In this document: piece by piece, positions 7,399 to 15,511 of the stretch
Layout of the letters: every line of letters begins with the position of its first letter
Position numbering within the stretch: position 1 is the stretch's first letter
DNA from: Bacillota bacterium
GTDB taxonomy: Bacteria > Bacillota > Clostridia > Acetivibrionales > DSM-1351
Assembly: GCA_023416275.1 (NCBI GenBank)
Contig: JAEZIB010000191.1
Location: 1 to 42,469 of the forward strand
Reading direction: 5' to 3'
Length of the DNA stretch: 42,469 bases
The notes under the pieces: generated by a model
Told to the model about the DNA's origin: nothing
Seen by the model: only the letters and a program-made list of their open reading frames with translations
The model's database searches: none
Made by a program: the position numbers and the translations under genes

Positions 7399-7490
7399 TA
7401 TACAAACATACAAAAAAACATGTTTTAATATTAACAATGCTAAATTTATAAATTTAATAAATTATTTATATTTTATCGGAGGGAATTGAA

Positions 7491-8870
7491 ATGATTGAAT
7501 TTAATAAAAAATCAAATACATTAGAGCAAACTCAGTACAGATATTCACTTCAGAATGTATCAGAGCCAAATCTTTATAGAGAAATTTTTAATTATGATGA
7601 AGTACCAAAATGTGCCTTTAATCATCGGAGAGTTCCAATGAATCCACCTGATGAGATTTGGATTACTGATACTACCTTTAGAGACGGTCAGCAGTCAAGA
7701 GCACCTTATACAGTAGAGCAGATTGTTAAATTATATGATTATCTGCACAGATTGGGTGGTCCAAAAGGTATCATTCGACAGACTGAGTTCTTTTTGTATA
7801 GTGACAAGGATAAAGAAGCTGTTTATAAGTGTATGGAAAGAGGCTACCAATTTCCAGAGGTAACTAGTTGGATAAGAGCCTCAAAGAGTGATTTCCAGCT
7901 TGCTAAAGAAATGGGAATGAAGGAAACCGGTTTTTTAGTCAGTTGTTCTGATTATCATATATTTAATAAGCTAAAAAAGACTAGAAAGCAAGCAATGGAA
8001 GATTACTTGAGTGTTATTAAGGAAGCTCTTGATGTTGGAATTAAACCAAGATGCCACTTTGAAGATATAACCAGGGCTGATTTTTATGGGTTTGTTGTTC
8101 CTTTTGCAACAGAGCTTAGAAAATTAATGGATGAGAGCGGAGTTCCAATTAAGTTGAGAGCCTGTGACACAATGGGTTATGGCGTTACATATCCTGGCGT
8201 AGCTCTTCCAAGAAGCGTACCTGGAATAATTTATGGTCTAAGACATCACGCAGGATTTCCAAGTGAGCTGCTGGAGTGGCACGGACATAATGACTTTTAT
8301 AAAGCAGTTGACAATTCTTCAGCCGCTTGGCTGTATGGTTGTTCCTCTGTTAACTGTTCACTGCTTGGAATTGGTGAACGTACTGGAAACACTCCTCTTG
8401 AAGCTATGGTGTTTGAATATTGCTCACTTAGGGGAACAACAGATGGAATGGATACTACTGTAATAACAGAAATTGCTGATTATTATGAAGAAGAGCTAGA
8501 TTATGAGATTCCTCCAAGAACACCTTTTGTCGGTAAGCATTTCAATGTTACGCAAGCAGGAATTCATGCTGATGGCATGCTGAAGGATGAAGAGATCTAT
8601 AACATATTTAATACAAGTAAGCTCCTAAACAGACCTATAGGGGTTGCAATAACTCAAACTTCTGGTTTAGCAGGTATAGCTCTATGGATTAATAATAGTT
8701 TCCGTTTAACAGGAACGGAACTGATTGATAAAAAAGATCCAAGAGTTGCAAAGGTTAAGGAATGGATTGACAAAGAGTATCAGAATGGCAGAATTACCTC
8801 CATCAGCGATAAGGAGATGCTAAAGGGAATTCAGGAAATTGAGCCTAGCTTGATTCCGAGTAAAAAATAA
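7491..8870 (+). CDS. Re-citrate synthase
   Basis: 459 aa. Condenses acetyl-CoA with oxaloacetate with Re stereospecificity. It belongs to the isopropylmalate/homocitrate synthase (DRE-TIM metallolyase) family, not the usual GltA family. Visible: ITDTTFRDGQQSRAPYT, the metal and substrate motif at the start of the TIM barrel; CHFEDITRADFYGF; and LEWHGHNDFYKAVDN, where the HxH ligates the metal. Length and the MNPPDEIWITDTT entry fit the C. kluyveri type enzyme. GGAGGG is 6-7 nt before the ATG. With aconitase next to it, it feeds the oxidative branch to 2-oxoglutarate for glutamate in an anaerobe with an incomplete TCA cycle. Could be confused with homocitrate synthase, but the overall sequence and the aconitase neighbour favour citrate. 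Confidence 0.88.
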   Translation: MIEFNKKSNTLEQTQYRYSLQNVSEPNLYREIFNYDEVPKCAFNHRRVPMNPPDEIWITDTTFRDGQQSRAPYTVEQIVKLYDYLHRLGGPKGIIRQTEFFLYSDKDKEAVYKCMERGYQFPEVTSWIRASKSDFQLAKEMGMKETGFLVSCSDYHIFNKLKKTRKQAMEDYLSVIKEALDVGIKPRCHFEDITRADFYGFVVPFATELRKLMDESGVPIKLRACDTMGYGVTYPGVALPRSVPGIIYGLRHHAGFPSELLEWHGHNDFYKAVDNSSAAWLYGCSSVNCSLLGIGERTGNTPLEAMVFEYCSLRGTTDGMDTTVITEIADYYEEELDYEIPPRTPFVGKHFNVTQAGIHADGMLKDEEIYNIFNTSKLLNRPIGVAITQTSGLAGIALWINNSFRLTGTELIDKKDPRVAKVKEWIDKEYQNGRITSISDKEMLKGIQEIEPSLIPSKK

Positions 8871-8969
8871 TACTATGTCTTTTTAGATAAAAATGTTATT
8901 ATATAAAACGGTAGTTTATTAAAAAGAAAAATTAATAATAAACACAAGCTTTGCATATAAAGCTATGCA

Positions 8970-9134
8970 CCCTCAAAATTCAATGCCTGGCAATAATTAA
9001 GCTGTGAATGAACAGAAATTATTCAATTGGAATAGGAATATGTTCATTAAAAGCATTTAAATTGTATTAATATTAATGATATTATTATGAACATAGCTTC
9101 ATTCTTTAGTTCCAGCTATATTGAATTTTCAAGG
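8970..9134. repeat. Inverted-repeat-bounded segment between citrate synthase and aconitase
   Basis: CCTCAAAATTCAAT (8971-8984) faces ATTGAATTTTCAAGG (9120-9134), with one base inserted. Inside lies a second pair, TGTTCATT (near 9041) and ATGAACA (near 9087). It could be a MITE-like insertion or a leader structure of aconitase. The rest of the 332-bp gap shows nothing else I can name. Confidence 0.5.
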
Positions 9135-9202
9135 TGAATATAAAATTATTCAAATGCAGAGTTTGAGTAATTAAAACGAAAAACAATATGGGAGGTTTAA
9201 AG

Positions 9203-11131
9203 ATGGGCTTAAATCTGGCACAAAAAATAATTAAAGAACATTTAGTAAGTGGGGAAATGATTACAGGCAGTGAAATATCTATTAAAATAGATCAAACACT
9301 TACACAGGATTCAACAGGTACTATGGCATACCTGCAATTTGAAGCAATAGGAATGCCAAGGGTAAAAACTAAAAAATCAGTTGCATACATTGATCACAAT
9401 ACGTTGCAGGCTGGTTTTGAAAATGCAGATGACCACAAATACATTCAGACAGTTACTTCTAAGCATGGTATATATTTTTCAAAGCCTGGAAATGGAATAT
9501 GCCATCAGGTACAGTTAGAGCGTTTCGGAGTACCGGGAATGACTTTGTTGGGTTCTGACAGCCACACTCCAACAGGTGGTGGAATAGGTATGCTTGCTAT
9601 CGGAGCGGGCGGACTTGATGTTGCTGTAGCAATGGGCGGCGGTCCATACTATATTCCAATGCCAAAGGTCTGTAAGGTTGAATTAAAAGGAAAGCTAAAT
9701 CCTTGGTCAACAGCAAAAGATATTATATTAGAAGTACTGAGAGTTTTGACTGTTAAGGGCGGAGTTGGTAAGGTAATTGAATATGCTGGAGAAGGCATCA
9801 AGAGTCTCACAGTTCCTGAAAGAGCAACTATTACAAATATGGGAGCTGAATTGGGCGCTACAACGTCAATATTCCCAAGTGATGAGGTTACTCTTGAGTT
9901 CTTAAAGGCTCAAGGCAGAGAACAGGATTGGATTGAGCTATTACCTGATGCTGATGCAGAATATGACGAGCATATTGTTATAGATTTGGCGACAGTTGAG
10001 CCAATGGCTGCAAAGCCACACAGTCCTGACAATGTAGAGAAGATTTCTACTATCGGAAAAATTAAGGTTGATCAGGTTGCTATAGGAAGCTGTACAAACT
10101 CATCATACATGGACATGATGAAGGTTGCGGCTATATTAAAAGGAAAGACAGTTAATCCAAATGTCAGCTTGGTTATTGCTCCGGGTTCAAAGCAGGTGTT
10201 GACTATGCTTGCACAAAACGGTGCTTTGGCTGATATGGTAGCAGCAGGCGCAAGAATACTTGAATCAGCTTGCGGACCATGTATTGGTATGGGTCAAGCT
10301 CCATGCACAGATGCAGTTTCATTAAGAACCTTTAATAGAAACTTTGAAGGAAGAAGTGGAACTACTTCTGCAAAAGTATATTTAGTTAGTCCTGAGGTTG
10401 CTGCTGCTAGTGCACTTACAGGAGTTCTGACTGATCCTAGAGAATTAGGTGAAGCTCCCAAAATTGAAATGCCAAAGGAATTCTTAATAAATGACAATTT
10501 GGTTATAGCACCAGCTCCAGAAGGAAATGATGTTGAGGTTGTAAGAGGACCAAACATTAAGCCTTTCCCACTAAACAAAGCGTTAACTGAAAAGGTTTCA
10601 GGAAAAGCTTTAATTAAGGTTGAAGACAATATAACAACTGACCATATTATGCCATCAAATGCAAAGTTACTGCCATTCAGATCAAATGTACCTCACCTTG
10701 CTGAATACTGTTTGACACCATGCGATCCAGAATTCCCAACAAGAGCAAAGGCTAATGGCGGTGGATTCATAATAGGCGGTTCAAACTATGGACAGGGTTC
10801 AAGTAGAGAGCATGCTGCATTAGCTCCGTTGCAGTTAGGTGTAAAGGGAGTTATTGCAAAGTCCTTTGCTAGAATTCATATGGCCAACTTGATTAATTCA
10901 GGTATCATTCCTATGACTTTTGAAAATGAAGCAGATTATGATTCAATTGACATGAATGATGAATTAGCTATAGAAAATGCAATAGAACAGGTTAAAAAGG
11001 CTGATACTATAGTAGTAAAGAATTTGACAAAGAATTCTCAATTTAATGTAAAGGTAACATTATCAGACAGACAGGTTCAAATGATACTTGCTGGAGGATT
11101 GTTAAACTTTACACGTGAACAGAGTAAATAA
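9203..11131 (+). CDS. acnA: Aconitate hydratase
   Basis: 642 aa. Interconverts citrate and isocitrate with a [4Fe-4S] cluster. Motifs: LLGSDSHTPTGGGIGMLAIG; the first cluster cysteine in GSCTNSS; and the other two in SACGPCIGMGQAP. A linker and C-terminal swivel domain end with NYGQGSSREHAALAPLQLG and KSFARIHMANLINSGI, which form the substrate site. This is the short (about 640 aa) monomeric form found in many Clostridia and Deltaproteobacteria, shorter than the 890-aa AcnA. An upstream ATG at 9188 contains the ribosome site; GGGAGG places the start at 9203. The symbol is by family only. Confidence 0.93.
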   Translation: MGLNLAQKIIKEHLVSGEMITGSEISIKIDQTLTQDSTGTMAYLQFEAIGMPRVKTKKSVAYIDHNTLQAGFENADDHKYIQTVTSKHGIYFSKPGNGICHQVQLERFGVPGMTLLGSDSHTPTGGGIGMLAIGAGGLDVAVAMGGGPYYIPMPKVCKVELKGKLNPWSTAKDIILEVLRVLTVKGGVGKVIEYAGEGIKSLTVPERATITNMGAELGATTSIFPSDEVTLEFLKAQGREQDWIELLPDADAEYDEHIVIDLATVEPMAAKPHSPDNVEKISTIGKIKVDQVAIGSCTNSSYMDMMKVAAILKGKTVNPNVSLVIAPGSKQVLTMLAQNGALADMVAAGARILESACGPCIGMGQAPCTDAVSLRTFNRNFEGRSGTTSAKVYLVSPEVAAASALTGVLTDPRELGEAPKIEMPKEFLINDNLVIAPAPEGNDVEVVRGPNIKPFPLNKALTEKVSGKALIKVEDNITTDHIMPSNAKLLPFRSNVPHLAEYCLTPCDPEFPTRAKANGGGFIIGGSNYGQGSSREHAALAPLQLGVKGVIAKSFARIHMANLINSGIIPMTFENEADYDSIDMNDELAIENAIEQVKKADTIVVKNLTKNSQFNVKVTLSDRQVQMILAGGLLNFTREQSK

Positions 11132-11240
11132 TTAAAAAAGTATGCAATTAGGATAGTTATGTTAGTGACTACAATATGTACATTAAATCACACTATTTAC
11201 CCCCGCAAGTAGATATTTGCTTTGCAGGTAGAATTTTAAA

Positions 11241-11331
11241 TTACTCAACTTTCCCACATAGAAAGTATATTGGTGCTTATTTGATAAGTATCCTAAACCT
11301 ACAACTTTCAACTGAGAAAGCTCGTTGAGTA
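11241..11331. repeat. Short family A repeat with TTACTCAAC ends
   Basis: The left end TTACTCAACTTTCCCACATAG is almost the same as 4011 onward (TTAACTCAACTTTCCCACACA). The right end GAAAGCTCGTTGAGTAA restores the inverted repeat with a four-base insertion. About 90 bp, non-coding. Confidence 0.6.
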
Positions 11332-11403
11332 AATAAATATAGTAGTGAGTACAGTATTGATATTAGAGAAATATGCTACTTACTTTCGCAAATAGCTGGA
11401 ATA

Positions 11404-11525
11404 TAGAGTTTGTGCAAATATTGTGCTTTTTCGAGCCCCAAAACCACAAGTGGTTTTTGTCGGGTGAAGAGGTTCTTCACTGAAGTCTTTACCAGAATTT
11501 CTTCAAAATACTTGGCGTGGAGGTT
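11404..11525 (+). repeat. Body of the GGAGG-hairpin repeat family before gntR
   Basis: AGAGTTTGTGCAAATATTG and TTTTCGAGCCCCAAAACC match 5271-5325. The segment ends in GGCGTGGAGGTTAGCG (11514-), a half copy of the hairpin arm, 35 nt before the full hairpin at 11561. Confidence 0.65.
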
Positions 11526-11560
11526 AGCGTAAAGAGGTGTGGATGGCGTAGTTAAAAATA

Positions 11561-11619
11561 CTGCGTACCTCCACGATAGTTACAGTATATCTTGTGTCCT
11601 AAGTGGGCGTGGAGGTTAG
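11561..11619 (+). repeat. GGAGG-hairpin repeat, leader of gntR
   Basis: ACCTCCACG (11567-11575) and CGTGGAGGT (11608-11616) pair perfectly. GGAGG ends 5 nt before the ATG at 11621. Both arms and the TTAGTATG context are identical to the 5570 copy, whereas the loop differs at many positions (ATAGTTACAGTATATCTTGT against AGAGTTAAAGTATATGTTAT). Confidence 0.85.
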
Positions 11620-11620
11620 T

Positions 11621-12295
11621 ATGGCTAAGCTTGAATATGATGAAAGTCAAAACTTAATTAATTCTTTAAGGGGTAAGGTCTTTAGCCAGCTTCGCAGTCA
11701 AATATTGACAGGAGTATATAAGCCCGGAGACAGCCTTATTGAGCTGCGTTTATCAGAAGAGCTTGGAGTTAGCAGAACACCTATTAGAGAAGCTATAAGA
11801 CAGCTTGAGCTGGAAGGCTTAGTTCAGGCTATACCCAATAAGGGTGCAGTGGTGAAGGGAATAACTGAACAAGATGTTGAAGATATATTTACAATCAGAA
11901 TGAGGATTGAAGGACTTGCTGCAAGATGGGCTGCAGAAAAGATTACTGAAGAGGAAATTAAGGAATTAAAAGAGGCACTTGAATTTGAAGAGTTCTACAC
12001 CATGAAAAATGATGTTGAGCAGCTGATGAAATTTGACTCTAAATTCCATGATATAATTTTCAGAGCATGTAAAAGTAATCCGCTAATGCATATGCTGAGT
12101 ACTTTTCATAACTATATACAAAGTGCAAGAAATAATTCGTTCCATACACCGGGCAGACCTGATAAGGCCTTTGAGGAGCATAAAGCCATATTTGAAGCTA
12201 TATGCAGGAAGGATGCAGATACTGCAGAACAGCTTACTATTGCTCATATAAGAAACGCTAGTAATAACTATAATGAGTTGCATCATAAAGAGTAA
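11621..12295 (+). CDS. GntR family regulator with FCD domain
   Basis: 224 aa. N-terminal winged helix-turn-helix (about 13-80): VFSQLRSQILTGVYKPGDSL, then LSEELGVSRTPIREAIRQLE and LVQAIPNKGAVV. C-terminal FCD ligand-binding domain (about 85-215), with the likely metal ligands in FDSKFHDIIFRA, EEHKAIFEAI and TIAHIRNA. Members bind organic acids and repress metabolic operons. Its position after citrate synthase and aconitase, and the TTGTATACAA-type palindrome at the citrate synthase promoter, suggest that it controls that branch with a citrate-cycle acid as ligand (inference). The GTG at 11603 lies upstream of the ribosome site; the start is 11621. Translation may be gated by the hairpin repeat. 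Confidence 0.88.
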   Translation: MAKLEYDESQNLINSLRGKVFSQLRSQILTGVYKPGDSLIELRLSEELGVSRTPIREAIRQLELEGLVQAIPNKGAVVKGITEQDVEDIFTIRMRIEGLAARWAAEKITEEEIKELKEALEFEEFYTMKNDVEQLMKFDSKFHDIIFRACKSNPLMHMLSTFHNYIQSARNNSFHTPGRPDKAFEEHKAIFEAICRKDADTAEQLTIAHIRNASNNYNELHHKE

Positions 12296-12390
12296 ATTAA
12301 ACACACAGTGATGTAAGTACCTTTGGCAGCTTTTATAAACGATATGTTAAGGTTACAAGGTACATATAAAACTAAATGACATAAAATTGT

Positions 12391-12433
12391 AAAACACAGA
12401 GTAGCCAGATAAAATGGTTCTCTGTGTTTTTAT
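12391..12433 (+). terminator. Intrinsic terminator after gntR
   Basis: AAAACACAGAG pairs with CTCTGTGTTTT around a loop of about 18 nt and runs into T5. The rest of the 470-bp gap to 12767 is AT-rich with only the promoter at 12671. Confidence 0.85.
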
Positions 12434-12670
12434 TTGTACATTTTAAGCACTTAATTAATGAAATTAGTTAATAATTTATGAAAAATATCATTCTTCATAG
12501 TATTCAAACAAGTTAAAGAATATACTTATTTATAATCCTGTTTTGCATTTTATATATATAATATGCAAAGTATAATTAGCATAATTGTTGATAGATAAGA
12601 TAAATAGGATTAACTTTGAGATATATTTATGTTTAATGTATTCTGGCTTTCTAAAATTATATTTGTCAAT

Positions 12671-12700
12671 TTGTTATTTTGTTAGAATAAATAGTATAAT
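12671..12700 (+). promoter_or_regulatory. Probable promoter of the alpha-galactosidase gene
   Basis: TTGTTA (12671-12676), an 18-bp spacer, TATAAT (12695-12700), then a 66-nt leader. The -10 is perfect; the -35 matches 4 of 6. I see no obvious operator beside it. Confidence 0.55.
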
Positions 12701-12766
12701 AGCGATAGCTAGAATTATTAATAGATGCAGTTGGATGTCAAAAAAAGAATGTTATGAGGTATAAAA

Positions 12767-14959
12767 ATGGGCATTTACTACAATGAAAAATCAAAATCCT
12801 TTAACCTAGTATCAAAAGATACCAGTTATGTTATCGCAATTGTGGATGACGATCAATTTTTAGGCCATGTTTATTTTGGACATAAAATAGCGGATGAAGA
12901 TATTAATTATCTCATGCGGTTAGAAGAGCCTCCATATGTACCTAGCAAGAATAATCGTGACAGGGCTTCATTCATGGATAGCTTTCCTATGGAGTATCCT
13001 ACAAGTGGGGTGGGGGATTATAGAGAGCCTTGTTTGCAGGTTGAGACTCAAAATGGTATGACTACGTGCAGCCTTTCATATATATCACATACAATTTATA
13101 ATGGAAAGCCAAAGCTGGAAGGGATGCCAGCAACCTTTGGAGATGAGCAGGACTGCTCTACACTTGAAATTACTTGTATGGATAAGCAGCTAGATTTAGA
13201 AATTGTGCTTGTATACACGGTTTTTGAACAACTAGATGTAATTACTAGAAGTGTACGTATTAGAAACTGCGGGAATGATGATATAATTCTTAGAAGAGTG
13301 CTTTCAGTCTGTGTAGACTTTGATACTCTTGATATGGATATGCTTACGCTAAATGGTTCGTGGGGAAGGGAATGTCATATATCTAGAAAAGAAATCAGCT
13401 ATGGCAAACAAGTTGTTTCTTCAACTAGGGGAAAGTCAAGTCATCAACACAATCCATTTATTGCTGTGATGGAAAAATCAGCTAATGAGGATTATGGTGA
13501 GGTTTTTGGCTTTAGTTTTGTTTACTCGGGAAACTTTTTTGCACAAGCTGAGGGCTGCCAGTTTGACACTACTCGTGTTGTAATGGGTATTAATCCCTAT
13601 GATTTTGCATGGAAGCTGCAGCCACAACAAATTTTTACAGCTCCTGAAGTGGTTATTGTTTACTCTGATCAGGGACTTGGCAAAATGTCTCGAACCTTCC
13701 ACGACTTATATAGAAATCATCTGATACGAGGTAAATATAGAAATAAAAAACGTCCTGTTTTAATAAATAACTGGGAAGCAACATATTTTGATTTTGACAC
13801 TGACAAGTTAATAGAGATTGCAAAAGAAGCAGCTAAGCTTGGAATAGAAATGCTGGTAATGGATGATGGATGGTTTGGCAATAGAAATGATGATAACAGT
13901 TCTTTAGGCGATTGGGTAGTGAATGAGAATAAAATTAAGGGTGGGCTTAAATATCTGGTTGATGAAGTAAATAAGCTTGGGCTAAAATTTGGTATTTGGT
14001 TTGAGCCGGAAATGATTTCGCCTGACTCGGATTTATACCGTGCTCATGCTGATTGGTGTATTCACATTGATGGCAGAGTAGGAGCTTTGTCTAGAAATCA
14101 GTATGTTTTAGATTTTTCAAGACAAGAAATACGGGATTATGTATATGATTGTCTTAAAAGGATTTTATCAAGTGGAAATATTGAATATGTTAAATGGGAT
14201 ATGAATCGCCAGTTAAGCGAAGTTGGCAATAGCATTTTAAAGCCCGAGTGCCAAAGAGAATTGTGGCACAGATATGTGTTGGGCGTTTATGAGGTTATGG
14301 AACGCTTGGTTAATGAGTTTCCGGATATTTTGTTGGAAAATTGTTCGGGGGGCGGAGGAAGATTTGACCCAGGAATGTTATACTACAGCCCGCAAATTTG
14401 GTGTTCTGATGATGCCGATGCTATTGAACGCTTAAAAATACAACATGGTACTTCGCTGGTTTATCCAGTTTCTGCAATGGGAGCTCATGTCAGTGATTGT
14501 CCTAACCATACTGTTGGAAGAATAACGCCCTTTGAGACTAGGGGATATGTTGCACTATCGGGAACCTTTGGTTATGAGCTGGATGTTACTAAAATATCTC
14601 AGCAGGACAGGGACTTGATTCCTAAACAAGTGGAGCTATACCATAAATATAATGATTTAATACGTACAGGTGATTTGTATCGTATCAGTAATGTATTTGA
14701 AAAGCAGGATTACAGCTGTGTTGAATATGTTTCAAAGGATAAAAGTGAAGCGTTAGTAATTTACGTGCAGGTACTCAACAGACCTAATTACCACAGCAGA
14801 AGAGTGTGTTTAAAGGGGTTAGAGGAAAACTGGTTTTATCGAAATGAGGAAACGGGCAGCGTGCTTTCCGGCAGTGCATTAATGCATGGAGGAGTGCTGA
14901 TGACAGAAATGTTTAGTGATTTTAAGGGAAAATTGTTGCACTTTGTTCGGGTGGAGTGA
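12767..14959 (+). CDS. Alpha-galactosidase, GH36
   Basis: 730 aa, the standard length for GH36 tetrameric bacterial enzymes. Removes terminal alpha-1,6-galactose from raffinose-type oligosaccharides and galactomannan. An N-terminal beta-supersandwich domain (to about 320) precedes the TIM barrel, which has INNWEATYFDF, VMDDGWFG, WFEPEMIS and YVKWDMNRQ with D478 the nucleophile. The CSGGGGRFD loop binds substrate, and CSDDADAIERL has D548 as the likely acid/base. To my recollection these are the same residue numbers as the catalytic pair of Geobacillus AgaA. No signal peptide, so cytoplasmic. It stands alone, with no transporter next to it. The ribosome site TGAGGT is weak. Confidence 0.95.
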   Translation: MGIYYNEKSKSFNLVSKDTSYVIAIVDDDQFLGHVYFGHKIADEDINYLMRLEEPPYVPSKNNRDRASFMDSFPMEYPTSGVGDYREPCLQVETQNGMTTCSLSYISHTIYNGKPKLEGMPATFGDEQDCSTLEITCMDKQLDLEIVLVYTVFEQLDVITRSVRIRNCGNDDIILRRVLSVCVDFDTLDMDMLTLNGSWGRECHISRKEISYGKQVVSSTRGKSSHQHNPFIAVMEKSANEDYGEVFGFSFVYSGNFFAQAEGCQFDTTRVVMGINPYDFAWKLQPQQIFTAPEVVIVYSDQGLGKMSRTFHDLYRNHLIRGKYRNKKRPVLINNWEATYFDFDTDKLIEIAKEAAKLGIEMLVMDDGWFGNRNDDNSSLGDWVVNENKIKGGLKYLVDEVNKLGLKFGIWFEPEMISPDSDLYRAHADWCIHIDGRVGALSRNQYVLDFSRQEIRDYVYDCLKRILSSGNIEYVKWDMNRQLSEVGNSILKPECQRELWHRYVLGVYEVMERLVNEFPDILLENCSGGGGRFDPGMLYYSPQIWCSDDADAIERLKIQHGTSLVYPVSAMGAHVSDCPNHTVGRITPFETRGYVALSGTFGYELDVTKISQQDRDLIPKQVELYHKYNDLIRTGDLYRISNVFEKQDYSCVEYVSKDKSEALVIYVQVLNRPNYHSRRVCLKGLEENWFYRNEETGSVLSGSALMHGGVLMTEMFSDFKGKLLHFVRVE

Positions 14960-14976
14960 AAATAAAAAATATCAAT

Positions 14977-15011
14977 AAAAAACAACTTTGCTTTTGCAAA
15001 GTTGTTTTTTG
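14977..15011. terminator. Bidirectional terminator between galactosidase and tRNA-Glu
   Basis: AAAAAACAACTTTGC pairs with GCAAAGTTGTTTTTT around a 4-nt loop, with A-tract and T-tract on either side. It ends the galactosidase message and the convergent tRNA-Glu transcript. Confidence 0.92.
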
Positions 15012-15085
15012 GTGACTCATAGGGGATTCGAACCCCTGTTGCCGCCGTGAGAGGGCGGAGTCTTAGGCCACTTGACCAATGAGCC
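15010..15085 (-). tRNA. tRNA-Glu(CTC)
   Basis: 76 nt read on the minus strand. The acceptor GGCTCAT pairs with ATGAGTC (one G-U). The anticodon arm CCGCC-CTCTCAC-GGCGG gives anticodon CTC. The T-arm is AGGGGTTCGAATCCCCT and CCA is encoded. CTC is the minor glutamate isoacceptor and stands alone here. Confidence 0.95.
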
Positions 15086-15105
15086 ATTTGTCAACGACAA
15101 AAGCT

Positions 15106-15134
15106 ATTATAGCATGGGTGAGAGGGGCTGTCAA
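15106..15134 (-). promoter_or_regulatory. Promoter of tRNA-Glu
   Basis: Read on the minus strand: TTGACA (15134-15129), a 17-bp spacer, TATAAT (15111-15106), about 20 nt before the tRNA 5' end. Both hexamers are perfect consensus, as expected for a stable RNA gene. Confidence 0.9.
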
Positions 15135-15360
15135 TAAGTAAAATATTTTTTGGTTTTGGGAAATGCTAAAAGTTATTATTTAACTACTTAAAAAAGATAC
15201 TTACTCAATAGCTAATAGTAATTGCCTTCTTTTTATTTAGTAAAATAGTTTGAAATGTAGTTTATCAATGGTGTAATCGACTTTCGCTTGAAAAGTTTAT
15301 TGAATTCAAATAAAATTAAATGATTTTTTATAAATTAATATTCCAAGTTTTGTGTTATAA

Positions 15361-15392
15361 TAACTCCTGTAAAAATTTCGTTACAGGAGTTA
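15361..15392 (+). other. Hairpin upstream of rsmF leader
   Basis: TAACTCCTGTAA pairs with TTACAGGAGTTA around the 8-nt loop AAATTTCG. There is no T-run after it, so it is not a good terminator. It could be an operator or a leader stem. The remaining 15135-15427 region shows no other gene. Confidence 0.5.
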
Positions 15393-15428
15393 GCTTTAGG
15401 GAATGTGGTTGTAGCTATAAAAAAGAAA

Positions 15429-15502
15429 GCGTACCTCTGCGAGTAGAGGTTTTCCACAGACTCTATATATTATTTGTGTGCCTCATTGGGCGTGGAGGTT
15501 AT
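15429..15502 (+). repeat. Diverged GGAGG-hairpin repeat, leader of rsmF
   Basis: Starts AAGCGTACCTCTGCGAG and ends TGGGCGTGGAGGTTAT, matching both ends of the family. The long-range stem has two mismatches. A competing local hairpin, ACCTCT-GCGAGT-AGAGGT, is perfect. The loop is about 15 nt longer than in the other copies. Confidence 0.7.
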
Positions 15503-15511
15503 TATTCTTTT

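Noticed and set aside
9188..9202. Upstream ATG as the start of aconitase
   Set aside because: The GGGAGG ribosome site lies downstream of it and fits the ATG at 9203.
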